Positions 1-5,355 are shown, numbered from the stretch's first letter. The stretch: DNA of 5,785 bases from Thermoplasmata archaeon (GCA_021845325.1 JAKBRR010000131.1:1-5785), one strand, 5' to 3'. Numbers and translations are program-made. The notes: generated by a model from the letters alone, not told the origin.

Positions 1-87
1 ATCCCTTTCTGTATTCATCAAATTCTCAAGGAATTCCTTTACAGCTTTTCTTGCGACTTCCGTTACCATTTTATCTATGTCTTCCAT
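1..87 (-). CDS. IS256-family (mutator-type) transposase, N-terminal fragment cut by window edge
   Basis: Twenty-nine codons are visible, starting at an ATG at 87 and running off the window at base 1. The protein begins MEDIDKMVTEVARKAVKEFL and continues as a charged amphipathic helix, which is typical of the N-terminus of IS256-family transposases; these mobilise the element through a DDE catalytic core. The catalytic residues lie outside the window, so it is unknown whether the gene is intact. The start is well supported: an AAGGAGGT Shine-Dalgarno sequence (104-97) lies nine bases upstream, unlike the leaderless starts of most other genes here. The same Shine-Dalgarno sequence is one arm of a perfect hairpin, described separately. 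Recognition from 29 residues is good but not conclusive. Confidence 0.65.
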   Translation of the reverse strand, partial: MEDIDKMVTEVARKAVKEFLENLMNTERD

Positions 88-95
88 GTGTGTTT

Positions 96-123
96 TACCT
101 CCTTGGTTGTCTTCAAGGAGGTA
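96..123 (-). promoter_or_regulatory. Hairpin sequestering the transposase ribosome binding site
   Basis: A perfect 10-base inverted repeat (CAAGGAGGTA at 114-123 and TACCTCCTTG at 96-105 on the plus strand) is separated by 8 bases. In the minus-strand transcript the 3' arm contains the whole AAGGAGGU Shine-Dalgarno sequence of the transposase, and the 5' arm is its complement, which mimics the anti-Shine-Dalgarno end of 16S rRNA. When folded, the ribosome binding site would be hidden. Several insertion sequences (IS10 and IS50 are the known cases) use such structures to stop translation from read-through transcripts. Because the TATA candidate lies upstream, the element's own transcript should carry the hairpin as well. 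Confidence 0.6.
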
Positions 124-136
124 TCCTTTTTCTTTT

Positions 137-155
137 CATGAATTTTCCATTCATG
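137..155. repeat. Small inverted repeat in the IS256 leader
   Basis: CATGAAT (137-143) and ATTCATG (149-155) form a perfect 7-base inverted repeat with a 5-base spacer. It lies between the TATA candidate and the ribosome-site hairpin, around the predicted transcription start. It could be a protein-binding site or a second hairpin in read-through transcripts. Nothing in the sequence distinguishes these. Confidence 0.35.
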
Positions 156-156
156 G

Positions 157-166
157 TTTATATTTA
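157..166 (-). promoter_or_regulatory. TATA-like box of the IS256 element
   Basis: The minus strand reads TAAATATAAA just inside the terminal repeat. Placing the transcription start about 26 bases downstream puts it near 135, giving a leader of roughly 48 bases that includes the hairpin at 96-123. No clear BRE is visible, so this is a candidate only. Confidence 0.4.
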
Positions 167-187
167 CACAAGATTCTGTACACTATC
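163..187. repeat. Probable terminal inverted repeat of the IS256 element
   Basis: Read on the minus strand from 187 the sequence begins GATAGTGTACAGAATC and ends in TTGTGTAAA. This fits my recollection of IS256-family ends (GATA, then GT, then TTGTGTAAA with similar spacing). The partner repeat is outside the window. The flanking bases 188-196 (TACTAAAAG) would be one copy of a target duplication of the 8-9 bases typical of the family. Confidence 0.45.
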
Positions 188-270
188 TACTAAAAGAACG
201 ATAACTAAGATTATTCGCAATTAATGCAGTTATTTAATGGATTAAATTATTAGTAAATTCTTTGATATAA

Positions 271-996
271 CTAAGACTTACTTTTACTGACGATTGTGCT
301 AAACCATCGTGTGATTAACTGACTTATCAATTCAGCACCGACCTGTGCCTCTGCTAAGATTGTTCTTACTCTTTTGAAGTGTACTGCTGGTATCCTAAAT
401 GCGTTAAAAGCTTGGATTTTCTGAAGTTCTCCAGGCTCAAAAAGATCTTTCAACTCATTAATGTGTACTAGATCGCCGTAGGTTTTACTGGCATATTCAT
501 CTTTCCAAAGACCTCTCTTTATAGCTTCAATTCTAATCAGTCCTTCTAGTATATAGGTAGAAAGGGAGATAGACGCATGTGGCAGATTATTGTTTATGGC
601 GATCTCAAGTTCATTAATAGCTTCCAATACAATTTTCCCATCACCATCATTCTTTAAGAATTCAAGTCCGGCTTTACTTGCGACAAGAGAAAAAGAGTAT
701 TCGCTTAAAGACTCAACCATAGTTATTGGTATAACAGTTGGTCCAACGATTTTATCTGAATGAAAACCGACATAGCGCACCCCATCCTTACTAAGATAAT
801 CCGCTTGAAAATTGATCTTATCTCCATCACCAAAGTCAAAGTTTTGTATGATACACTCCCCTTTTTCATTAGAGATGACTTTCCAGTTTTTTATTGAAGG
901 AAGCCAAGCACTCTCATTATAAATACGAACTACGACTCCCTGTATTCTAGTACCTTTTTCATCTGAAGTAGTGATCTTCAGCTCTGCTTTTCCCAT
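271..996 (-). CDS. Beta-sandwich plus HEPN-like domain protein, putative RNase
   Basis: A 241-residue protein with no signal peptide or membrane segment, so probably cytosolic. Residues about 4-70 alternate strands and turns in the pattern of carboxypeptidase-regulatory/prealbumin-like beta-sandwiches (LKIT...KGTRIQGVVVRIYN, then SNEKGECIIQNF). Residues about 121-235 are helical and end in QAFNAFRIPAVHFKRVR, which contains R201-x4-H206, the R-x4-6-H motif of HEPN domains. Many HEPN proteins are metal-independent RNases in toxin-antitoxin or abortive-infection systems, and others only bind nucleotides or partners. The Asn that often follows the Arg is replaced by Ile, so activity is uncertain. 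The ATG at 996 was chosen; an upstream in-frame TTG at 1026 would add ten residues with no support. The gene lies 58 bases downstream of another gene on the same strand and may be co-transcribed. Domain calls are by pattern only. Confidence 0.7.
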   Translation of the reverse strand: MGKAELKITTSDEKGTRIQGVVVRIYNESAWLPSIKNWKVISNEKGECIIQNFDFGDGDKINFQADYLSKDGVRYVGFHSDKIVGPTVIPITMVESLSEYSFSLVASKAGLEFLKNDGDGKIVLEAINELEIAINNNLPHASISLSTYILEGLIRIEAIKRGLWKDEYASKTYGDLVHINELKDLFEPGELQKIQAFNAFRIPAVHFKRVRTILAEAQVGAELISQLITRWFSTIVSKSKS

Positions 997-1054
997 AATA
1001 TGCTCTAGACAACTAACACTAACCAATTAATTTATTTATCGCGTTATACGATTT

Positions 1055-1684
1055 CTATTTAACCATAAATCTATCGATTGCTTCTTCTACCAAGCCATTT
1101 AGGTAATCAATATAAAGAGTGCAGATAGACTCTAGAGAGTCATCATCTATCTCCTTGTCTTTATGTTTATGAGGAATGTTTTCAAGTGTCATCCAAGTGC
1201 TTCCTATATCAGATGGCAAATTCACGTACATCTTGAACAGCTTTCCATTTGGCCCTTCAACATTCCATCCAGATCCGCCATATTCATCTCCTATGAAAAA
1301 ACCCTTTGCTCCCGGTGGCGGTGGTCCTAACTTATTGAGATCTTTTGGGAATTCCAAGTGAGATATATAGGTAACATTTGAAGGCCGTACCAATTTCTCT
1401 TTTTCGATCCTGTTCCGCAATTCCTTAAAAAACTTTAATAAATCATCATTTTCCATTTCTTTCTGTTTTACTGAATACCATTCTTCAAACTCATTTGCTC
1501 CTTTTAGTATTTTCTGCATGTGAAATGTAACCATTCTTCCATAGGTGACAATATTCCAGAATGCAGGAACTCTTCTTGTGTTTCCAGGTTCCTTCAGTTC
1601 AATAAGCCAGTTCCAGAGAAGATCAATTTCCTCTTTTAACGATAATAGATCTTTATTCACCTTCTTTGCTTGGTCATTGGGCAT
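1055..1684 (-). CDS. Conserved-looking protein of unknown function, tandem partner of the HEPN fusion
   Basis: A 209-residue soluble protein that I cannot assign to a named family. Residues about 8-97 are helical and include FWNIVTYGRMVTFHMQKIL and then LLKFFKELRNRIEKEK; the ELRN segment (88-91) recalls the end of a HEPN-like bundle, but no His follows at the right spacing, so an RNase site is not supported. Residues 120-160 are the most distinctive part: a Gly and four Pro, then FFIGDEYGGSGW and a YVNLP strand, suggesting a compact beta module. I have an uncertain recollection of bacterial hypothetical proteins with the same FFIGD-x-x-GGSGW pattern. The tail (182-209) is another helix. The ATG at 1684 has a good BRE/TATA four bases beyond the leaderless spacing. 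It is probably the first gene of a two-gene unit with the HEPN fusion. Confidence 0.75.
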   Translation of the reverse strand: MPNDQAKKVNKDLLSLKEEIDLLWNWLIELKEPGNTRRVPAFWNIVTYGRMVTFHMQKILKGANEFEEWYSVKQKEMENDDLLKFFKELRNRIEKEKLVRPSNVTYISHLEFPKDLNKLGPPPPGAKGFFIGDEYGGSGWNVEGPNGKLFKMYVNLPSDIGSTWMTLENIPHKHKDKEIDDDSLESICTLYIDYLNGLVEEAIDRFMVK

Positions 1685-1710
1685 AACGCATTAACCCATT
1701 ATATTTAAGG

Positions 1711-1725
1711 AATTTAAACTTATCG
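1711..1725 (-). promoter_or_regulatory. BRE and TATA box of the 1055-1684 gene
   Basis: The minus strand reads CGATAAG (BRE-like, 1725-1719) followed by TTTAAATT (1718-1711). A start 26-27 bases downstream falls near 1688, only four bases before the ATG at 1684, so the transcript would be almost leaderless. This supports the chosen start and probably drives the downstream HEPN gene too. Confidence 0.6.
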
Positions 1726-1733
1726 TTTAAGTT
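1717..1733. promoter_or_regulatory. Operator-like inverted repeat over the BRE
   Basis: AACTTA (1717-1722) and TAAGTT (1728-1733) form a perfect 6-base inverted repeat with a 5-base spacer. It overlaps the BRE and the edge of the TATA box of the 1055-1684 promoter, a place where a dimeric repressor would block TFB/TBP binding. In AT-rich DNA such a repeat can arise by chance. Confidence 0.3.
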
Positions 1734-1902
1734 GATAACATGTCCAAATATTGTGAGTTCTACGGTCTTTTTGCCTTCATTGCCTTTTCTTTTCAGAATA
1801 ATTTTAAAAGCACTAATCCGAATTAGACAAGTTTTCAAACGGTAATATACCTTACCCGCTGTAATTTGGCTAATATCTTGTAGAATTAAAGCTTACAATG
1901 AA

Positions 1903-1920
1903 CGCATAAAAGATATATGG
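1903..1920 (+). promoter_or_regulatory. BRE and TATA box of the 1943-2506 gene
   Basis: CGCATAAAA followed by GATATATGG fits an archaeal BRE/TATA pair. The TATA centre near 1915 predicts a transcription start at about 1942, directly before the ATG at 1943, so the message should be leaderless. The rest of the 258-base space between the two opposed starts shows nothing I can identify beyond the two promoters. Confidence 0.6.
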
Positions 1921-1942
1921 CAATTCAATTACTTATGCATTA

Positions 1943-2506
1943 ATGGCCAGTCAGATTGTACTTTTTAATGAGAAGTACGACGTGTCTAATGGCACAACGA
2001 TAACATTCAACATTAATTATAACAGAAAAAGGGGTACTAGAAACCCCTCTATAAGTGCTTCTTTAGAGAGAACAAATTCAGAATCAATCGATTGGGCAAT
2101 TTTCCAAATTTATGAAATCAAATATTATGATGGAACCTGTGAAACACTAGCTCTGGATAAACATGAGTATGAAAAATGCCCTTTTTCTGCTTACTTTGAC
2201 GGGATAGGTATAACAAAACAAACAAAGGTGATTTTTTCCGACTGTCCTAAAGATAATTTACTTAAGCCAGGAGTTCTAATGTTTACAACGTTTTTTGCCA
2301 TTATAGATACTATGTGTAGCGAAGACTTTGTTAAATGGAACTATGATATAAAATTAGGAATAAAATGGGGGTTTAAGCATCTAAAAGATGGCGAAATGTG
2401 CCCTATTACACCTTCAAGTGGATCAAAAAGTGATTTAGAAAATTTAAAAGGCCTGTTGGAAACGGAATATTCTATACATGGTATTAAGTGGACCCCTGTT
2501 AAATAA
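1943..2506 (+). CDS. Hypothetical protein, no recognised family
   Basis: A 187-residue soluble protein without signal peptide or membrane segment. I do not recognise it. The sequence is rich in beta-type residues and aromatics: an opening strand region (IVLFNEKYDVSNGTTITFNI), a basic loop at 28-33, strands around 50-62 and 93-120, and a tryptophan-containing stretch (KWNYDIKLGIKWGFKHL, 131-147). Five cysteines (66, 79, 101, 125, 153) are scattered rather than paired as CxxC, so a zinc site is possible but not indicated. The start is fixed by a BRE/TATA giving a leaderless message. It is divergent from the HEPN-fusion pair, and a T-run follows its stop. The intact frame, good promoter and terminator support a real gene. 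Low GC like its neighbours suggests accessory cargo. Confidence 0.75.
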   Translation: MASQIVLFNEKYDVSNGTTITFNINYNRKRGTRNPSISASLERTNSESIDWAIFQIYEIKYYDGTCETLALDKHEYEKCPFSAYFDGIGITKQTKVIFSDCPKDNLLKPGVLMFTTFFAIIDTMCSEDFVKWNYDIKLGIKWGFKHLKDGEMCPITPSSGSKSDLENLKGLLETEYSIHGIKWTPVK

Positions 2507-2522
2507 CAATTAAACCTATTGA

Positions 2523-2528
2523 TTTTTT
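2523..2528 (+). terminator. T-run terminator after the 1943-2506 gene
   Basis: Six consecutive T residues lie 17 bases after the stop codon, with no preceding GC hairpin, as is usual for archaeal intrinsic termination. It sits just outside the left repeat of the insertion sequence. Confidence 0.4.
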
Positions 2529-2529
2529 A

Positions 2530-2548
2530 TGCTCTGTTGAACAAATAT
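2530..2548 (+). repeat. Left terminal inverted repeat of the insertion sequence
   Basis: TGCTCTGTTGAACAAATAT. Its reverse-complement partner at 3964-3982 differs at only two of 19 positions. The similarity stops immediately outside both ends. Confidence 0.8.
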
Positions 2549-2599
2549 CCTCTAGATCCAATGATCAGTTGATTATTTTCTGATTTTCACACTTTGCTA

Positions 2600-3600
2600 T
2601 CAGTTTAGTGATTTCACCTCTCTTTTTGCCCTCTGATTCAGGTAGTTGTACACCCAGATCCTCTGGTATCCCTCTGCTTCAAGACCCTCAAGGGATCTGC
2701 TAACACAATTTTCACCGAACTTTCTCTTCACTGCCGAGAATATTCCTTCTGTTCCCGGCCATCTCTTACCATAGGCATTATCCTCCGCCCACTGCCTCTG
2801 TAGCCATTGTTCTGGTATTCCCTTATTGCTTTCCTGCGGTATTTCGATCCCCTGTTGTGATCAGTGGAGGCATTCTTCCTTATCTTTATCACCGGCTTGG
2901 CACCAATCTGGTGCATGAGCGTGAACAGATTATTTGTGTCGAATGCACCGTCACCATAAAATTCTGTCACGTTCATTCCTTTCATGACAGCTTCCCTGAC
3001 ATGCTTCTGTGCACTCTCGGGTTCCGATAAGCCCTGGCCCTCGATGTGCACCTCTATCCCGATCACATCTTTTGTCCTGACATCTGCGGTTATTATGACA
3101 ACGAGATGCCTTCTTCTCATGGCATCGGGATCTCCGTACTTATTTGTCCTGTAAGACCCGGCGTTGTTTGTCTTCAGTCCGCTGCCATCCGTGCCTATAG
3201 ATATGCTCTCCAATCCGGATATGTCCAGGGATGGCTGCATGTCATGTATCCTGTGCCATATTGTTGTGTAGTCGCCATAATATGGTATTATGCCAAGATC
3301 CACCAGGGATCTTGCCATGCCTTCAAGGCCACGGTAATCCAGATACTGCTCCCATATCATCATGAATTTCATGAATGATTCAGGAAAGAGATATGGCGAT
3401 CCACGCTTTCCTGAGTTCATTCTCTTCAGTTCAATATCGCATTTCTGAACGAAATCAAGATCAAAGATCATCTTTCCTCTTATTACCAGTTCTTCATTGT
3501 ATTCTTTCCAGTCTCTCCTGTCCTTGTACGGTTTCCCCCATCTTCGGCTCTTTCTGACCTTCGTCTTTGCATTTTCAGCATGAATACTATGCAAATGCAT
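2600..3600 (-). pseudogene. DDE transposase (IS4/IS5 superfamily), frameshifted
   Basis: The first frame runs from ATG 3600 to a stop at 2728 and holds the first two catalytic acidic residues: D138 in SIGTDGSG and D217 in FYGDGAFD. The expected C-terminal part (QWAEDNAYGKRWPGTEGIF, then SAVKRKFGEN and onward to a stop at 2600) is in another frame. The switch lies near 2796-2799, where AG is repeated on the coding strand (GGCTACAGAGGCAGTGG); removing one AG restores GYRQW and a continuous protein. The catalytic Glu in GTEG (codon 2749-2747) is therefore cut off from DD, and the product that is made ends in an unrelated tail. A TATA box at 3620-3628 fits a leaderless start at 3600; an in-frame ATG at 3639 would add 13 residues and overlap the divergent gene. 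A sequencing error remains possible. Confidence 0.85.
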
Positions 3601-3619
3601 TTGTATTGACAGCAAAACA

Positions 3620-3628
3620 GTATTTACA
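3620..3628. promoter_or_regulatory. TATA-like box between the divergent IS genes
   Basis: The plus strand reads GTATTTACA and the minus strand TGTAAATAC, centred near 3624. On the minus strand this predicts a start near 3598-3600, exactly at the transposase ATG. On the plus strand it predicts a start near 3650, at the in-frame TTG 3649 of the small gene. One box could serve both directions, or only the transposase. Confidence 0.4.
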
Positions 3629-3963
3629 TGTTTGTGCATTCAAGATCGTTGGAGACAGCTATTCTTGTACATGTGTGGATACCTTTCAAGCGCAATGGAA
3701 TGGAGAGAAAGGAACAGGCGAGGATATACAGGAAGCTTTACGGCTACAGGTCGGCTTCCAATTACGGGAAATATCATTACAACGTGAAAGGAATTCTGGA
3801 TTCCATACCTGCAATCAGGTATGAGGATGGCAATTTCATCGTGAGAGAAGAGGATTTTCCTGTCATACAGAGATTCCTGGAAGACAATAGATCAAGTTAC
3901 AGGGCATGGAGGATCATACCCGGGCAAGAGGAGGCGGAAAAGCTCAAGCTACATTCTGTTTAA
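3628..3963 (+). CDS. Small passenger protein of the insertion sequence, function unknown
   Basis: A basic protein of 111 residues from ATG 3628. Alternative in-frame starts are TTG 3649, which fits the TATA box at 3620-3628 as a leaderless start, and ATG 3700, which begins MERKEQARIYRKLYGYR. The segment AILVHVWIPFKRNG before ATG 3700 looks like real protein, so one of the two upstream starts is preferred. The rest is well-formed: a basic YRKLYGYRSASNYGKYHY stretch, then GILDSIPAIRYEDGNFIV and REEDFPVIQRFLEDN, suggesting a small helix and strand fold that could bind nucleic acid. I cannot name the family. The stop codon (3961-3963) directly abuts the right terminal repeat, and the gene is divergent from the transposase, so it travels with the element. 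It may regulate or assist transposition, or be cargo. Confidence 0.7.
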   Translation: MFVHSRSLETAILVHVWIPFKRNGMERKEQARIYRKLYGYRSASNYGKYHYNVKGILDSIPAIRYEDGNFIVREEDFPVIQRFLEDNRSSYRAWRIIPGQEEAEKLKLHSV

Positions 3964-3982
3964 GTATTTGTTCAACACAGCA
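3964..3982 (-). repeat. Right terminal inverted repeat of the insertion sequence
   Basis: On the minus strand it reads TGCTGTGTTGAACAAATAC, 17 of 19 positions identical to the left repeat at 2530-2548. The passenger stop codon lies directly inside it, and the recombinase gene ends 30 bases outside it. Confidence 0.8.
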
Positions 3983-4001
3983 GTTTGTAAACAAAATTTT
4001 G

Positions 4002-4011
4002 AAAAAAAAAA
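4002..4011 (-). terminator. T10 terminator of the recombinase gene
   Basis: Immediately after the TAA stop, the minus strand has ten consecutive T residues with no GC hairpin before them, a typical archaeal termination signal. It separates the recombinase from the insertion sequence. Confidence 0.6.
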
Positions 4012-5322
4012 TTATTGTTCCTCATCATCTTGAGAAACATTGAATTTTATGTTTACTTCATCATCCGGATTCTCTTTAGAACCGCTTCTTTTCATTTCTT
4101 CTCTTCCAATAGATTCAATAAATTTCCTTGCAATCGGGTCCTTTGCAAGATATTCAATGAACTCTATCATGTGTTTTGGACTTCTGGAAGCGAATCTCAT
4201 GAACGGTTCCATCGATTCCTGTTGTTCTTTAAGTGCCTCATTGATATCCAATGGAATCCAACATTTCTTACACTTCTTGGCTGTTGAAATATTCAATTCT
4301 CCACATCTTGGACATTTTATTGGTTTCTTTTCCTGTGATTCTTCATCCTCAATGTTGAATCCATAAGCTTTCAGAATAGCCATATCTTGTTCTTTTCCAG
4401 ACAAGTGAATATAGGTAGCTGTCTGTCTACTTCCATGAACCCAACCCATCTGTGATTCAAGTGGAGCATTACCAATAGCTTTAGAAGCTAATATTGTTCC
4501 TCGTGTATGTCTGAACAAGTGAGGATGTATTCTTCTTTGTATACCAGCCCTTTTCAACGTTTTCCTTAGAGATGAATAAACCTCATGATAATTCATCTGT
4601 TTTTTGATTGTTGAACCTGAAATTCCACAGAATAAGAATGAATCTTTGTTATTGAGATCTGGATGAACTTCAATCCATGATCTCAATAACGGAATTGAAT
4701 CGCCAATTATTCTTACCTGTCTTACACCAGTTTTCCCAGACACCAATATCATAGCTCCGAAATCATCGAACTTCACATCTTTAATTTTTAGTGTCAACAA
4801 TTCACCTATTCTACAACCTGAATCATATAACAGTGAGAACAGAGCCTTGTCCCTGTGATTTAATGAATTCTCAATGATTTTTTGTATCTGATTTTCACTG
4901 ATCATATCCTCCGGTTTCTTCCGTTGAGACGGATGTGAATTCCCAATCTTAATGAATTTCACACATCTTGGATATTCTGAATCTTCCCCCAACAACCACT
5001 TGTAAAACCGTTTCAATGTGATTCTATACGACTCCTGTTGATTGTTTGTTGGAAAGTGTAGTTCTCCACTTCCCCACTTAATTTTTGTGTGTTGAATCGT
5101 GTATAATACCTGTTTGATATCCTTTTCATCCGGATCCAGAAATTTATCCTTCAACAAACTCTCAATTTTCCGAAGTCTCAGAGCGTATGCGTATCTTCTT
5201 CCAACTGACAAATTGTTCAGTTCAAGGTCGTCCAAGAATTCCAGAATTTTCTTGGAATTCTCTTTGTTTTCTATCTCTCCAATATTGCGTTTCTCTCTCT
5301 CAAGTCCAATCTGATAACTCAT
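4012..5322 (-). CDS. Archaeal tyrosine recombinase/integrase with C-terminal zinc ribbon
   Basis: A 436-residue site-specific recombinase that would cut and rejoin DNA through a 3'-phosphotyrosine. Residues about 20-125 form the helical core-binding domain. The catalytic domain (about 140-315) contains R171 (SGCRIGELL), K197 (SGKTG), H268-x-x-R271 (HLFRH), W294 in MGWVHGS at the usual second-His position, and nucleophile Y304 in TATYIHLSG. The GW..GS.....Y.HLSG signature is typical of archaeal integrases, and Trp at this position is also used by Cre. A zinc ribbon follows (C337PRC340, C351KKC354), then a helical region and an acidic tail, making it about 150 residues longer than XerA/XerD. 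All key residues are present, so it looks active. ATG 5322 is preferred over the in-frame TTG 5331 because a TATA box at 5342-5350 gives a leaderless start. It probably belonged to an integrated element. Confidence 0.92.
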   Translation of the reverse strand: MSYQIGLEREKRNIGEIENKENSKKILEFLDDLELNNLSVGRRYAYALRLRKIESLLKDKFLDPDEKDIKQVLYTIQHTKIKWGSGELHFPTNNQQESYRITLKRFYKWLLGEDSEYPRCVKFIKIGNSHPSQRKKPEDMISENQIQKIIENSLNHRDKALFSLLYDSGCRIGELLTLKIKDVKFDDFGAMILVSGKTGVRQVRIIGDSIPLLRSWIEVHPDLNNKDSFLFCGISGSTIKKQMNYHEVYSSLRKTLKRAGIQRRIHPHLFRHTRGTILASKAIGNAPLESQMGWVHGSRQTATYIHLSGKEQDMAILKAYGFNIEDEESQEKKPIKCPRCGELNISTAKKCKKCWIPLDINEALKEQQESMEPFMRFASRSPKHMIEFIEYLAKDPIARKFIESIGREEMKRSGSKENPDDEVNIKFNVSQDDEEQ

Positions 5323-5341
5323 AATTGACAATCTACTTAGA

Positions 5342-5355
5342 GTATTTAAAGGTCT
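5342..5355 (-). promoter_or_regulatory. BRE and TATA box of the recombinase gene
   Basis: The minus strand reads AGACC (5355-5351) followed by TTTAAATAC (5350-5342). The TATA centre near 5346 is about 25 bases upstream of ATG 5322, which predicts a leaderless message and fixes the start codon. Confidence 0.6.

Larger units (their letters stand above)
1..187 (-). mobile_element. IS256-family insertion sequence, 5' end only
   Basis: This is the outer end of an insertion sequence that continues beyond the left edge of the window. Reading the minus strand inward from 187 there is a probable terminal inverted repeat (187-163), a TATA-like stretch (166-157), a leader with two hairpins, a strong Shine-Dalgarno sequence and the transposase start at 87. 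Family assignment rests on the first 29 residues of the transposase, which resemble the start of mutator/IS256 transposases, and on the terminal pattern GATA..GT......TTGTGTAAA, which matches my recollection of IS256-type ends. The outer boundary at 187 is inferred from that pattern. The other end and the target duplication cannot be seen. Confidence 0.65.
2530..3982. mobile_element. IS4/IS5-type insertion sequence with a divergent passenger gene, about 1.45 kb
   Basis: The element is delimited by imperfect inverted repeats at 2530-2548 and 3964-3982. It carries a DDE transposase on the minus strand (broken by a frameshift) and a small plus-strand gene, so the two start regions face away from each other in the middle and both genes end near a terminus. 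GC content is visibly higher than in the flanking genes, fitting a separate origin. I see no matching target duplication at the two boundaries (left flank ...TTTTTTAT, right flank GTTTGTAA...), so either the flanks have decayed, the true ends differ by a few bases, or recombination has occurred. The transposase defect means this copy could move only with help from another copy. Confidence 0.75.

Noticed and set aside
1176..1361. Plus-strand open frame of 61 codons
   Set aside because: It is antisense to the well-formed 1055-1684 gene and has no promoter or recognisable sequence.
1674..1892. A 72-codon open minus-strand frame without ATG running into the start of the 1055-1684 gene
   Set aside because: It looks protein-like but has only TTG/CTG as possible starts, overlaps a good leaderless promoter, and its stop overlaps the next gene. 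An open run of this length is not surprising in AT-rich DNA. A broken gene remnant cannot be excluded.
3046..3557. Two plus-strand open frames opposite the transposase
   Set aside because: They are shadows of the transposase reading frame, with Cys/His/Tyr-rich composition unlike a real protein.
3567..3824. Second plus-strand frame overlapping the passenger gene
   Set aside because: It spans the transposase start and reads the passenger gene out of frame; the 3628-3963 frame has far more natural composition.
3983..3992. Palindrome GTTTGTAAAC at the outer edge of the right terminal repeat
   Set aside because: It is too short and AT-rich to call, and it has no counterpart at the left end.
4015..4366. 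Plus-strand open frames opposite the recombinase C-terminus
   Set aside because: They are rich in Phe, Ser and Ile as expected for antisense of an acidic, lysine-rich protein; no promoter is visible.
5099..5314. Plus-strand 71-codon frame opposite the recombinase N-terminus
   Set aside because: It is a shadow of the recombinase gene with serine-rich antisense composition.
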